Shown piece after piece: positions 45,935-58,779 of a stretch of DNA of 64,000 bases. The DNA is from Psilocybe azurescens. Lineage: Eukaryota > Basidiomycota > Agaricomycetes > Agaricales > Agrocybaceae. The translations under genes and the position numbers were made by a program. Where the stretch lies: NCBI GenBank assembly GCA_023853785.1, contig JAJIRX010000611.1, positions 1-64,000 on the forward strand, in the 5' to 3' direction. Every line of letters begins with the position of its first letter. The stretch's first letter is position 1. The notes beneath the pieces were generated by a model. That model worked only from the letters and a program-made list of their open reading frames with translations. It did not search any database and was not told where the DNA came from.

Positions 45935-48039
45935 CCCTCACATTGTGTGGGATTCAACAACAAGTTCTTATGAAAAAGGAGAGAGAAATGGACACACACC
46001 TGATACAGCACCAGCACCCACAGCTCTCTCACCCCTTGAGCATAGCTGCCATTGCCCACTCAGCACACTCCCCATCCTTGAACCTCACAATCTCCCTTGC
46101 AATCCTCTCTCTCGCCATCATTGCCCTTTTCATTCCTATCCCCAACCACACCCAAACACCCATCACTCTCCCACACAAGCACCTCATCCATGCCCGCTTG
46201 CCCCTGCCTTAGCATCTCCCTAACAACACCCCCCACAGCTCAATCATCCTCCCAATCTTGCGCGAATGCATGCTCTGCTGCTCACAGGTTTGCAAACACA
46301 TTATGCAGTGAACTATGTGGAGTGTGATTTGATATATAAATCAAAAACCAAAACACAAACCAGAGAGGAATGGTCTAGACTAGATAAGATGACTCTCTCC
46401 CTGTTGAGTTAAAGTGAGAGCTGGCTTGGCCACTAGGTTGTGAAGGTGTATGTGGTCTGAGGAGGGCAGGGACATCTGAATGAAGATAAATGGATGAGAG
46501 GGTATAAAATGCCCTCGAGTGTTTACTGGGAGGAAGCTACCTGACTTGATTAGGGTAGAACAGTGTGAATGAGGAGTTATGACTGCAGAGGGGCCAAAAG
46601 ACTAGATAAATCATAGGGGTCTTGATCCTAGTGCACTTCAATTGAGTCTGCAGTGTCTGCAAAGCTAGAAGTAAAGCCTGGTAATAGAATAATGACTTGA
46701 GCAGCCTGGAGTAATAGATGATGAAGGATTGTGTGATTTTTTGATCCAAACCTCAAACAGAAGAGTGAGATGAATGAGGGATGACTAGAGTGATCAAAGG
46801 TGATGACCTAAGCGATATTCCTCAGCCAAAAAATCAAACAACATAGAGAGGTGGATAAAGGGTGTCTGGAGTGATGGATAAAGATGACAACAAGACCAAA
46901 ATTGCTGAATAAAAATATTCTGGAGCAATAGAAGCAATGAGGAGTTGAGGATCTTGATGTAGAGGAAGAATGAAGGGCGTGGAGGATGATAGGATTGAAA
47001 TGAACAGGATAAAATTCTCAGTGATGAGAGAACATGGGTGGTTGGATAGGCTGGTCTAGCCACTGATGGACGTCTTGAATAATTGGATTAATTGCTGGAT
47101 TTCTTGCTGAAAACTGATAATAACTTCTTGAGTGCGTACTGGAGTGCTGATACTGACTGCTGATAACTTGAAAACTTTGCTGTGAAGAAAGTTGGGGCTT
47201 GTAACTTCCTTGCATTCCAAGCAATACTACTACATGGTTTATATACCAGAGAACATAGAAAAATATTTAAAAGAGATCAAGCGTCCAAACTATACTAATC
47301 TTTCTGTAGAACGACACCCAGTAGTCCCATCTGCCAACTACATACAATAGATTGAAAGCTGACGGAGTTTAGGAGTGAAAAATAGAAGGATGAGTAAGTA
47401 AGTAACATAGAATGAGTAAGAAGAATAAGCAGGATTATGAAAAGCGAAGTGAGATGAGTAAGAAAGAAGCAAAGCTGAGTAAGTACAATAAGCAAAAATG
47501 ACAAAAGGAAGGGAGGATCAATTATATGAAAGTGTCAGACAATAGAAAAGGAATCAAAATAGCAAAAAGTACCATGCTAATGAATAGAACCAGTCTATTC
47601 ATGGCACAGCTCAGTCATCTATTACCAAGACTGCTGAGTGAGACAAAGATTTGCTGCATATGTGGAATCCAGTTAAGGACCAAATCATTGTAGATGACCA
47701 AATGCTGATGACAATGGTGATATATGATGCTGTGCAGTGCTGTGCATACTAGGATGAGTAGGAATGATTTCCAGGAATAAGCTCTGCATAGCCTTGAGGT
47801 TCAAAATAGATAGACAATTGAATCATTGATAGGGAATGTAGCTGATCAAAGGGTTGAAGTGGAGATTGAAAGTTGGAATGAAGATTGAAGTGGACTGTGA
47901 ATGGACTTTGACGTTGAATATTGAGAGACATGCTTCAGATAAAAATACAAAATAATAACCTGGCTTCTGCATGCAATAGGGAATTGAGACAGATGCTCTA
48001 AGCTTATAGATAAATCTCATATCCAATAAAAATTGGTGT
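45935..48039. other. Intergenic, no gene recognised
   Basis: Several short open frames lack recognisable domains. On the minus strand a TATATAAACC box near 47,236 precedes a long C/T/A-rich tract, resembling the promoter and leader of an LTR or a short gene. GAGTAAG repeats irregularly at 47,385-47,490. Nothing supports a firm call. Confidence 0.4.
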
Positions 48040-49801
48040 ATGACAACATTGATGAATTTAGGATTACCATTCCCCACTCCTACTATAGAGGGTGTCATCC
48101 TGTCAACCAGTAGGCAACTTCCTCAGGTATCCAGCCATAGTCATCAGGAAGGAGATGATGTAGGTATGGACTATCATGCACAAGGTCAGCCTCCTGCTCC
48201 AATAGAGCATGCAACCACAGTACCACAAGTCTTATCTGCCACAGCAGCACCACAAGTCACACTTACTCCCACTCCAATGTTTGACATGCATAATACTGCC
48301 TCCAGTAGTGGACAGTCTCATCTAGTGTCCAGAGAGGGTTGGCAAGGAGACAACAACACAATGATAGGTGAAAACTCACAAAGCCTTTCCAAAGACAAGG
48401 GCAAGACTTGTGCTCTTGCTGCTGATGAAAGCTTGGGGAAGAGTTCAACTATGTTGTATCTGACAACAACAACAACAAAGTGAGTCATCCTGTTTCTAAT
48501 TTTATAGTCATGCTGATGCACTGAAAGGATGATGAAGGGTTTTCTCATCGTGTCCCACCACTGTATAAATTCAAATGTCCACAGGGTGGGGCAGGCTCTA
48601 GCTGAAAGCTGTCTATGGTGACAATGAGCCTGCAGCACCATATACCTCCAACAGTCCAGAACAACAAATTACTGGCAGAAATATTGATGTTGCACAAGTT
48701 GAGGAAATCACAAAAACAGTTCTTTTGGTTTTGGTGACCATGGGTGTGTTGCCAAGTGCACCAAGGATACCAGCCAGAAGACAGAAACATGCTTTAGCAC
48801 TGGTGAAACAACTGGCTACAAAAGCCTCTAACACTTCATCTAAGATAATTGGGGTAAGTGCATGTTATATTAAAATCTTAATGTGGGCTAACCCACCATG
48901 TGTATCTATCTAGAAATCAGTTTGGCTCTGCATGAATTCATTTATTGGAATCAAAAAGATGACCAGATCCTAGGTGTCAAACTGCCTCTCCTGAATGTTG
49001 TCAAAAATTTGCAATTGATGAAAATCTGGTCAGCTGTCCAAGCCTAGCTCCACTGAATTTCTGTTTTGAAGTCAAACACAATCATCCATGGAACAAGGAG
49101 TTGGTCAACCAGTTCATGCTGTCCTTCTTGTTGAAACATAGCTTTTAGTCAGAAGACCAGCAGTTGCTTATACTGCCATTAAACAACATTTCACAATCCT
49201 CAAGACACTTGTAAAGAACACAAAGCCAAAAGAGGGAGAAGATGAAGTGCAGACTTGTGAATGGGTGGAAAAAATCAAGAAAAGCAAGAAGGCAAGGTCA
49301 TGCTGGGACACACAACACTATGGGGTGGGTTTGTTTCTCAATTTTCTACATTTTGGGAGATTTAGGCAATTCTAGTTGTTGAGTAACTGACTCAAAACCA
49401 CCAATGACAATTGAAAGAGAGGAGCAGATCCTGCTTGGGAGTTTCTGTACCAAGTAGCACACATGCTGACCATGGATGGCATGTCTTCTGATGAGAGTGG
49501 ACCTGAAGAATGCAAATTCACAATCAGGATCCAACAGTGGTGCAGCGCTGCATTGATTCTATACCTGACAATCATTGACTGTGATATGAACAAGAGGACT
49601 GGGCTGGGCAACCCTGTGCCAGGGAACCCAGCTATGCAGTGTGTAAGGATGGAGGGGATCATTAGCCACTTGAGGGCAATTCCAGGATTGCCAGAGAACT
49701 TCTACAATGCAACTTGGTACACTGGCCTGAGTGAGAGTACTAAAATTGACCTCCAACCAAAACTTGCTATAGCTCTACCAGCAATCATGATGGACAATTA
49801 G
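48040..49801 (+). pseudogene. Unrecognised Ser/Thr-rich protein, decayed
   Basis: A first open segment (MTTLMNLGLPFPTPTIEGVI to about 48,480) is Ser/Thr/Gln-rich. A later segment in another frame, near 48,690-48,860, reads ITKTVLLVLVTMGVLPSAPR. The last exon (49,463-49,801) holds a hydrophobic and acidic region and GLPENFYNATWYTGLSESTK, ending LPAIMMDN. The C-terminal pattern (AIPGLPENFYNATWY) resembles multi-copy hypothetical proteins of Agaricomycetes, but I cannot name a family. Stops near 49,050 and 49,150 suggest decay. Confidence 0.4.
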
Positions 49802-49889
49802 ATAGTGGTAATAAACAAAGAAATTTGTATATACCTAAAGAGTATTTGAATTGTTGATTGACCATGATAGCGACAACAAAAGTAAATGC

Positions 49890-50540
49890 CAGAGACAGCA
49901 TGGACAACCTCAGCATGGTGTGGTCTGGACACCCAGAACACAATAAGCACAAGTGATGGATGGTTGAGCAGGTTGTGCTTGGACACCCACAGCACAATCT
50001 CAGTATGGATAACCTTAGTGCAGTGGTCTGGACACCCAGGACACACTGTGGCAAGAAGATGGGTTGTTGATCAAATGTTGATTGCACTGAAGTCACACCA
50101 TATGTTTGGTTCTCCCTTTAAACCAAACATGCTTATCACATTCTGTGGTATTTGTGCTTGTGTGACAACACTTTAATCAAGTGATCATGTGATGTGTTCT
50201 CAATTCCATGAGCATGCTTGTGATTGTATGGCAAAAGCTTTGATCAAACTCAAACAAACATGCTTAAACAAACTCATTCCTCTCAACTCCCACCTTCATC
50301 ATCAGAATTGTCAAAGTGTGTTGTGGGTGCCCAAAACACACTATTCCTTCTGTTTGAACCTTGACTTTTGGCTGTTATTTGGGTGTCCAAATCACAGTTT
50401 AGCTTGCCTGCATTTTTTCTATCCCTCAGCTCACAATATGGCCAGCTCTCAACTGAATCAGGCTCCAAAACAGCCACATTTCTTCTATTCCTCAGCTTGC
50501 GATACAGCCAGCTCTTGATTGAATTGGGCTCCAAAACAGC
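49890..50540 (+). repeat. Dispersed GGACACCCA repeats and a 60-bp duplication
   Basis: GGTCTGGACACCCAG or close variants recur near 49,922, 49,980 and 50,028, interleaved with AGCATGGACAACC-type segments. GGGTGCCCAAAACACA and GGGTGTCCAAATCACA follow near 50,327 and 50,380. A direct duplication (CTATCCCTCAGCTCACAATA and CTATTCCTCAGCTTGCGATA) lies at about 50,420-50,540. No coding capacity is seen. Confidence 0.55.
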
Positions 50541-50605
50541 ATAACCTCAACTTTGTGAGTGTTTTTTTGAGACCTTCCATCATACATTAAGTTCTTAGGC
50601 TGATC

Positions 50606-51465
50606 TTGAGTTTTAAAGACCAATGTCTCAACAATCCTCACATTTGGACCATTCCAAGAGCAGGGCCTTCATCAGTGATGGGGATATTTATTATTTGCCT
50701 AACTGCTCATGCTGTATTTCTGTCCCAGATCAGAAGAGATCATATCCATTCAGTATTGGAGCTGCATCTCTCAACAGGCATCACAATCCTGAATAGTGGA
50801 CCAACACCTATGGATTTTTGAGCTTCATCTCTAATATTCCAACTTTCAAAGAATATGCATTTGGCCATCTTCATGACTATCTTAATAACATTCATGAATT
50901 TGACACATCTTGGGGTACAGGGTACCAGCTCTCACAATCAAAATCCTCAGTGTGGCACTATCTGGAAGACATTTTAATTGTTATCATCTATCTCCTAAAG
51001 GAAAATTTCTGTCATTTGCTAAAACCATATTTCCTCCCTCCTTCGCCCTCTCTCCTCAGCTTTGAGCAAGTGTTTTATACCGCTTGTGGTGCATGCTATT
51101 GAATTGGACGTGCACATGATTGGTTCATCATTTGGATCGGCTTGTTGTCATTCTATATTGCCTGCATTGAAGGAGTATCCAACCCCTGAAGGTTCTGGAG
51201 TGGTTCAACTTCCTTTCCTCAGAAAAAGTAGATCAGTTGTGGCTCAGCAAGCTTTATAATGTCATAATGGGCATGTTCTGGAAGCTAACTCATCACACCA
51301 GAGCATTTGTCAATCTCAACAGCAAAGGTGGACAAGGTGCTGACCTTGTGAAATGGCTTTGCATTTGGAATGTATCTGTGTGGTATTGTTGGTCAAAAAT
51401 TGAGCAAGATCAGACATATTGCCCCACTTTCAGCTATCTTCAACCCTCTTCAGAACACCTTCAGA
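50606..51465 (+). pseudogene. Unrecognised gene, 5' fragments
   Basis: Fragments in several frames read VWHYLEDILIVIIYLLKENF, VVHAIELDVHMIGSSFGSAC, ALKEYPTPEGSGVVQLPFLR and GADLVKWLCIWNVSVWYCW. They look like successive pieces of one helical protein broken by stops and frameshifts. The last piece ends LSAIFNPLQNTFR at the insertion point of the 51,466 element. I do not recognise the family. Confidence 0.4.
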
Positions 51466-52630
51466 GAGGTCTTTACACTCCCCACAGGTACCGATCAGAA
51501 TTTTATTTGGCAGTGTCCCTGCCAAATTAGCAGTAAAATGTCCAAATTTTTCTGACCAGATTCCGACTGGATTCCGATCGGAACCACTGGTACCAACCAG
51601 TTCCACTGTTACCAAGTCTGACCAAAATCTGACTGGAATCTGAGTGGAATCCAAGTGGAATTCATCAAATTTGAAACCCAATTAGACCCAATTCGAGTGG
51701 AATCCGAGTGGTACCAAGCGGAACTATATTATGTCGGCATACTATTTACAGCTCACCAAGTAATAACACAAAAGTATACATAGATCTCAACAGTTTGTGA
51801 CAAATTTGGTATTGTTAGAATTGTAAAATTGAGGAGAATATGTTTATGTAATAGTTATATAAAATTAAAAATTTTCTAATAAAGAAATACCTATTTTTCA
51901 TATAAATCTGTGCTTATATAATCTAAATGTCTTGAATAAAATTAATCTTTGTATTCCATTAATTTCTATTATTGTAAAACTATTAATATATAGCTAACAG
52001 AGTGCTATTTTGTTGCAAAATGTAGTTTACAATATCTATATATATTTAAATTTACAGTATTTTGTATATTGAACATGCTGACATAATATTATAATGATGG
52101 TGTAATTACAGATGCATTGCCCTCAATTTTCTGATCATTTTAATATATAATATGTGGGTATAGCTTCAGAGGAAGTGCCAGAATATATTATTGGGTGTTG
52201 TAAAGAATAGTATATAATTCATAAAATGTTGATAATACCACAAGCAATAATAGTGTAGTTGGTAATGTGTGTATAGAATTAATATATATGAAGCTGTTGG
52301 TTTAATTCCTGTTGAGTGTATTTTATAATTTTGCATTTATTACAAATATCATGTATCCTGAATGATTACTTAAGAGCTTATGTAAGAAATATTATGTAAT
52401 GCTGACTAAGCAGACTATATCATGTGATTTCAATACATTATTTATAAGCTTATGTAAGCAACTATTATGTAATGCTGACTAAGCATTGTATTATACACTG
52501 ATTAAGTATGTATACATTATGAGAAATTCCGACCAGTTCCAAAGTGGGTCCAAGTGGATTCCGACCAGTTCCGATTGGTTCCGACTGGGTCCAAGCGGTT
52601 CCAACCGGTATCCGTGACTGTAAAGTACTG
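51466..52630 (-). mobile_element. CTTTAC element, subfamily 2, reverse copy
   Basis: The flanks duplicate CCTTCAGA (51,458-51,465 and 52,631-52,638). The left tip is GAGGTCTTTACACTCCCC and the right tip is the complement of CAGTACTTTACAG. The interior matches 26,550-27,790 in reverse, including the AT-rich core and the GGTTCCGACTGG-type arrays. Confidence 0.85.
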
Positions 52631-52638
52631 CCTTCAGA

Positions 52639-53195
52639 ATGCAACAACCATGATTTATAGGTCTCCATCTCCACCTTCTCTGCCATCTCCACTCCCTGTT
52701 GCCTTGGAAGACCAACTGCTGTCTCCACCCAGTCTTTCTCTGCTATTCTTGAAGACTTGGAATTCAATAAAGCCCAAGACACCTGTATCTTGTCTCCAAG
52801 CCACGTAGAATCTTTCTTTGCTGCCTGAAAGTTCATTAACAATTGAAGACTTGCAAATAAGATGCTGAAGGAGAGAGAAGTGCATCTGAATTGAGAAAGG
52901 AACCCTCCTACTGTTTCAGCAGAAGTTTTTGTTTGGGATTGGAGCAATGAAGATGACATGTGCCTTGTCTGCACTAGGGTCTTAAAAGTGAACATGCCAA
53001 CAGAATTGATGATCATCTGGGGTCTCAAGCTTGCTACAACTCTGTCCAAAATGAATGGAATCTTTGTAAATACTTTGCAACTCCTGAAGAACTTGCTTAC
53101 AAGGAGAATGACTTGTGCTTTTATCACAAGGGGTGTTCCAGCTGCCCCTATTCTTATGATAAGAACAAGTTAATGGAATCTAGACATGAAAATGG
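52639..53195 (+). pseudogene. Unrecognised gene, continuation after the insertion
   Basis: Sequence after the target duplication continues the 50,606 gene. Near 52,920-53,195 one frame reads EVFVWDWSNEDDMCLVCTRV, then after a frame change KYFATPEELAYKENDLCFYH and GCSSCPYS. The Cys/His spacing suggests a zinc-binding module of unknown type. Stops and frame changes are present. The next 360 bases (to 53,558) show nothing recognisable. Confidence 0.4.
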
Positions 53196-53558
53196 CTAGA
53201 TGACAAGTAAGTATATAACAGTGTAATAGATAGCTGAGCAGCTCACCTCAGTGATAAGACAAATCACTGGGGTGTTTGTGCTCAGACTTCTACCTTAAAT
53301 ACTGCAAAATTAGGTACTGTAATGTATCTAGAAGTAGATAAAAGAATGCTAATCAAGAGGGGATTTAAACAAGGGAAATACCAGGTAAAAGGATTATATA
53401 CAAGTGTTCATAAAAGAGAAAAAAGCGAAAGGAGGAATGAGCATTGTGCCTTCAGAGAGACATAATACAAAGGCATGGATGGATGGTTTGAAAACAGGAA
53501 AGATAAGAAGAATATTAATGTACATACAAAGGAATATTGCTGTGTTTGATATCACAGT

Positions 53559-54436
53559 TTGCTCACAATAATCCAACACAAGTCACTGGATTCTCAGCAG
53601 AAAAGAGTCAAGAAATTTGTTGCTCAATGCATCCATGCATATGCAGGTGTTGTCATGTTACCAGTGCTCCTGTCAAACAAGAGCAAAAACAGACTTGATC
53701 TTATTCCCTCCCAAGCAGTGGACATTGTTGCATACCTTTCAGCTCACTATGGCTATCGGCCCCTTATTGCTGTTCCTCCAAATCCCTCTACCCCCAACAA
53801 GGCAAGGTGGAATGATTTTGTCAAGACTGTGGGGCTTTGTGCCAGGGATTTTAACTCTCCACCAGTTGACTTTGGCCTATCATGTTTTTAGTTTCTTCAG
53901 GGCCTTTAAACAACCAATGGCCCACCACCTGCCATCTATGATCTCAAAAGTCAGTGTTCCATTGCTCTTGATGTTATAGCTTTGAGGCTTCTCTTTGAGA
54001 AGATTGGCAATCTTTTCATTCTTCAGAGAAGTTGTCTTGAACTGAAGACTCCCTGGACAATTACTCTGAAAACTGCTACAGACACAGTCAAGGTGTTCCA
54101 CCTTCTGCTCAGTTCTCAAAAACACTCCTCAACTTCACTTGCATGCTGCCTCCTGGAAATGGATGTATCATTCCATACATTAATTCCACTTCATGATCAA
54201 CCTTCTGTTGGACTCCAGGCCAATCAAAATCTTGTGCCTATCCATGCTCCAGGGTATGTTTTCTCAAAAGGGGCTACAATGTCTACATATAGCACTGCTG
54301 ACAACTCCTGTCATCTTCATGTGGACAAGCTGCATTACTTGCTGGTGGCCTCCTCAGCTGCCTTGTGAAGAAACATATTGGCATTGATTCTGCCTGCTTT
54401 GGCCCATCACCTGCAGTCATTGAACATCACCTTGGC
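53559..54436 (+). pseudogene. Unrecognised gene, broken by the nested insertions
   Basis: Open segments read QKRVKKFVAQCIHAYAGVVM, PSQAVDIVAYLSAHYGYRPL and, in other frames, ALRLLFEKIGNLFILQRSCL and HAPGYVFSKGATMSTYSTAD. One or two introns are plausible near 53,895-53,985. The last segment reaches HHLQSLNITLA and is interrupted at 54,437. A likely 3' exon lies at 60,132-60,561. No family is recognised. Confidence 0.4.
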
Positions 54437-55219
54437 CAGTACAGTGCCCCACCAGTACCAGTCAGAACCAGTCAGAACTGATCAGAATCAGTCGGAATCT
54501 GTTTGGAATCCACTTGGACTGACTCAGAATCCAGTCAGAATCCAATCAGAATTTTTCATAATGTACTTACTCAGTGTACAAAACAATGCATAGTCAGCAT
54601 TACATAATAATTATTTACATAAGATTATAAATAATATATTGAAATCACATGATATTGTATGTTTAGTCAGTATTACATAGTATTTCTTATATAAGCTCTT
54701 AAGTAATCCATTCAGGTCACATGATATTTGTGATAAATGCAAAATTATAAAATACACTTACAGCTATCTGCAAAATAGTAGACTGCTTTCAAAGTTTTGT
54801 GTGTGTGCCTTTGTTTGGTACAAACAGCTCTTTTGGTAAAGTGCAGCTGGCATGACGCAAGCCTTGTTTGCTCGTTTCTCGATGCCCCACAGTGCTTATG
54901 AACCGTTGAATGGTTTGGGAAGTGATTCCTATAGTTAGTGTTCACCAAGGGCATACGAACCTGTGCGGGTTTTCGAGACGGATAGCAGCAGGTACGGGTA
55001 CAGGTCAGCATTTATGTACCCCAGCATAACCCGTACCCTCGCTGAGGGTTTGGCCAGGTCTGGCATGACGGAACGGTGGCCACAGCATGCCAAACAGAAA
55101 CTGTACACTATTCAAATACATGCCGAAATTCTACTGTACAGTTTTAAATATATTTCAAACCTTAAAATCCATCCTGAATCCGCCCTGGCATACCTAGAAA
55201 GACTTTACCAATAATTGTT

Positions 55220-58200
55220 ATGTCGGAATCTCTGGAACCTCCTCCAAAAAAATCCACCTCAGGCCAAATTCTCAGTGTGACAAAAGAAAGCTTACTGCAC
55301 CAATTTCCACGTTCATCAAAGCTGTTCGCCCTAAAAAGAAGACCAAGGTAGCCGACTCGGATGCAGCATCTTTGATCCAGGAGACTGGCACCACTTCTTC
55401 AGTTCAAGAACGGCAGTCTTCCCCATCTGTAACTTCTCGTTGCAAGGTTATTATTAGCAAGGAAGAGGAAGAGGATGATGGTTCTCACCGTGGCCGAACC
55501 CTTGATTGCAATAGCAATGTGATCATGATTTCAGATGAAGAGGCGGTCAGTGAAGAGGCCAAAGAACTTTGTTACGATCTCAAGTTAGAATCACGCAGTG
55601 TGCGTAATCTAACCACCAATCATTTACAAGAACAAGTTCAAGTTCAAGTTGAGCAGGTTAAGCGGGTTGGATTCTCAAGAACTAGCTAAAGAATACAGTA
55701 GATCCTCCCTGGTATAAATACTATGAACTGTACAGCAAGTTGAAACGAGATTGAATGTTCATCAACAGATGTATGTAAGAATAGTGGAAACAGATCGAGT
55801 TGAAATGAGATCAAATGTTCATCAGCAGATGTATACAAGAATAGAGGAAACGAATCAAACATTCATCAAAGATGTATCATAAAAGGTGGAGTCGAAAGTC
55901 CATCGGAGATATGATGGAGTTTTGTAGAATGATTGATGGAAAGGAAAAGGAAAAGAAAAGAAAAGAAAAGAGAAAAGAAAAAGAAAAAGACTTGTCATAA
56001 CAAACTTAGCACTGAAAAAGAATTAGGTACGTACAACTAATCTTGTATGACCAGAGACTCACCAAATCCTTTTTCAATACAGAGCGATTGGCAAAGGAAT
56101 GGACTGCCGGTGTCTATGGGTTTTTCAGACCTGATCCAATCATTGAACATGTCAGCAGATGTCATGCTCATACCTTTATCTGTGCTGCGACTCATTGCTG
56201 TGGGCCCACCTGGAACATTTGCTGATTTCTTGACACCAAAGACACAAAGTCCACCAGTAACCTCCATTGGCATGCCCTGAAATGCTGGGGTGAGGATAAC
56301 GTCAAAGCTGCACGAAGTTGTCTTGCTGATGAAGTCTGCAAGGCGACCAAAGGTGCTTCACCTTCCGGTTCAATCACAACTGCATTCAAAAGGAAAGGAA
56401 AAGGTAAGATTAGTTATTCACATTGTCAACACACAAAAACAGAAACCAGGTACATGTAGAACTCACCCAGGAAGAGAATATCACTGAATGTGTTATATCA
56501 AACTGGGCAGAGATCATTCGTTGGGTTGCTGAGAGTTCACGGCCCTTGAACATTGTAAAAGATCACAGGTTCCAAAGCTTGATGAAAATGGGACGCCTGG
56601 AGTACTGGATTCCATCCCCAAGCACAGTTGCCCGAGACATCAAATTGGTGTTTACAAAGACTCGGAATTGGATTGCTAGATTGCTTAAGGTGAGATAACT
56701 TAATATTACTCGACGATTGGGAACTTACTGCTACTAGGACCACCCAGGTGCCCTCAGTTTTGCTACAGATGCATGGTCGTCCCCGAATCATAGGGCCTAT
56801 GTTGCTGTTACGGTCCACTTTGAGCAAGACGGTGTCCCAGTGTTTATGCTGCTTGATATCGTCGAGGTCCCTCACTCCCATTCCGGCCTGAACCTTGCAA
56901 AGGCATTTTCAGATATCCTAGAAGATTTTGGCATATCTGATAAAGTAAGCATTATAGACCTCATATCAGCAGAGCAAAATCATACCTTTTATTCAGATCC
57001 TTAGTATCACCTGTGACAATGCCTCCAACAACGGCACGATGATTGTTGAGCTTTCAAAGCTCATTCCATCCTTCCCCGGCAAATCGAACCTGACATGATG
57101 CTTCAATCACATCCTCAGCCTTGTTGCAAAGACTGCTATTCATGTATTTGATGTTCCGGAAGCTGCAAAAGACATGGTCTTGGACACCACAACTGCTGAG
57201 CTGCTGGAACTGGCAAAAACATCAATTTTGAAGACATCGAGACTCAGGCAGCAGGATCAAATGACGACAACGAGGGCGAAGGCATACTGGGCGACAGCAC
57301 GGATGACTGGATCGACAAACACCTTGCACTATCGGAAGTCAAGCGGGAGGCGTTGGACAAGAGCATTCTTCCAGTTCAGCTGCTACTCGTTAAGGTAAGT
57401 TCAATCTGCATTTCGAATGTAAATGTGGTCACTCACCATGGACTTGGGAACAACAGCTTTGCAAGCTCTCGTGACGCCATCATTCACTCCACCACTCTCC
57501 TTTTGCCTGAGTGGTTCTCGACGTTAAAGGACACAAAAACTCGACAAACGCACGATGCCTCATGATGTTTTGACCCGCTGGAACTCAACCTACGACATGT
57601 TAAAGTTTGTGATTGATTATCGGAAAGCAATCGATCGACTTATGGGGGATAAAAACCTGGGCCTTCAGCAATATGAACTGAGCAATGACGAGTGGGAGAT
57701 AGTGAAACAGTTATCGTTGTTGTTGATGGTGAGTTTAAAACTTCAAATCAACCGCCAGACTGGATGCTTACTAATGACCTCACAGATCTTCAAGGAGGCG
57801 ACCTTGTTCTTTTCGTGCTCAACACCCAACATCCCAATGGTTCTTCCAGCAATGGACCACATTGACAAATGGCTGATGACTGCCTCTGTCAACTCTAAGC
57901 TCCCTGCTTCCATCCGTGCTGCCGCTGGCCTGTCCAAAAAGACGTTAAATAGGTACTACAAATGTTCTGATTGCTCCAAGGTTTATCGCATTGCAATGGG
58001 TACGTATTCAAGTCAAATTAATTCAAGATTCAATCTTACACTGACTGTCCTTTGACTTAATGTAGTTCTTGATCCTTGTTGTAAACTCGACTACTTCAAA
58101 ACGGCAAAATGGGAGCAAGAATGGATTGACGAAGCTGAGAGGCTCACCAGGCAAGAGTACATCAACTCATACCAAGACCTCAAAGCTGAGTTTGAGGAAC

Positions 58201-58779
58201 CAAGCATTGCTCTTACTGCACAGGCTCAGAAGAAGGTATGTGACTTGTTGACTATGATATGATAAATCTAAACTCTACTCAGAATGTGTCATTATCAACC
58301 AATATTTTTGACACTCTCCCCGCATTTTTGGCAACGCCGTCTTTCACTGAGCAAGACGAACTTTCTTGATACCTCGCTGAAGATGTTATTCCAATGAAGC
58401 CACAGGACGCACTCTCCTGGTGGGCTTCCAAGATGAACATCTACCCTCGCCTCTCGTGAATGGCCCTTGATTACCTTTCCATCCCTGGTATGATAGCATT
58501 TTTTATGCATTGACTGCAACCACACTAATATACTCCTCAGCTACTTCAGTTGACGTTGAACGTGTATTTAGCCGCGGCCGAATTCTTCTGTCCCATCTTT
58601 GTAACTGCACGTCTCCTCAAACAACTTGTGCTCTCATGTGTTTGCAGGTTTGGAGCATTCTCGGCTATGTAAAGAATAAGGACATGCTGTCTGTTACACG
58701 CTTACCTGAGACACAAGGTGACGATGATGAGGACTTAGATGATGGCTGGGATGATATCAAGTGTAAATACATGCACTGA
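55220..58779 (+). pseudogene. hAT-family transposase, multi-exon, interrupted
   Basis: The start at 55,220 gives MSESLEPPPKKSTSG. An acidic region (SKEEEEDDG) is followed by a solo LTR in the exon. A BED-type zinc finger spans about 56,170-56,320 (ICAATHCC... LHWHALKCWG). The RNase H-like core follows: LSFATDAWSSPNHRAYVAVT near 56,755, ITCDNASNNGTM near 57,005, and HDVLTRWNSTYDMLKFVID near 57,560. The insertion domain contains LDPCCKLDYFKTAKW. The C-terminal hAT dimerisation domain reads ALSWWASKMNIYPRLS and SVDVERVFSRGRILLSH. Short introns separate exons. Stops at several sites indicate an inactive copy. Direct repeats of GGGTACAGGTCAGC near both ends (about 55,000 and 58,930) probably mark hAT subterminal regions. 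Confidence 0.8.
55570..56002 (-). repeat. Solo LTR of gypsy family 1
   Basis: It begins TGTTACGATCTC and ends TCATAACA on the plus strand, collinear with 18,073-18,481. The flanks duplicate AACTT (55,565-55,569 and 56,003-56,007). It lies within a transposase exon; dropping it together with one AACTT joins EEAKEL to STEKEL in frame, and a GTACGT donor follows. An internal partial duplication (GAGATTGAATGTTCATCA and GAGATCAAATGTTCATCA) makes it longer than the other copy. Confidence 0.9.

Noticed and set aside
47018..47300. An LTR promoter near the TATATAAACC box
   Set aside because: No TG...CA boundaries, polypurine tract, primer site or second copy could be identified.
52465..53127. A 220-codon minus-strand frame across the end of the 51,466 element
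   Set aside because: It begins within host sequence and ends inside the element. The plus strand shows better continuity with the split gene, although neither is recognised.
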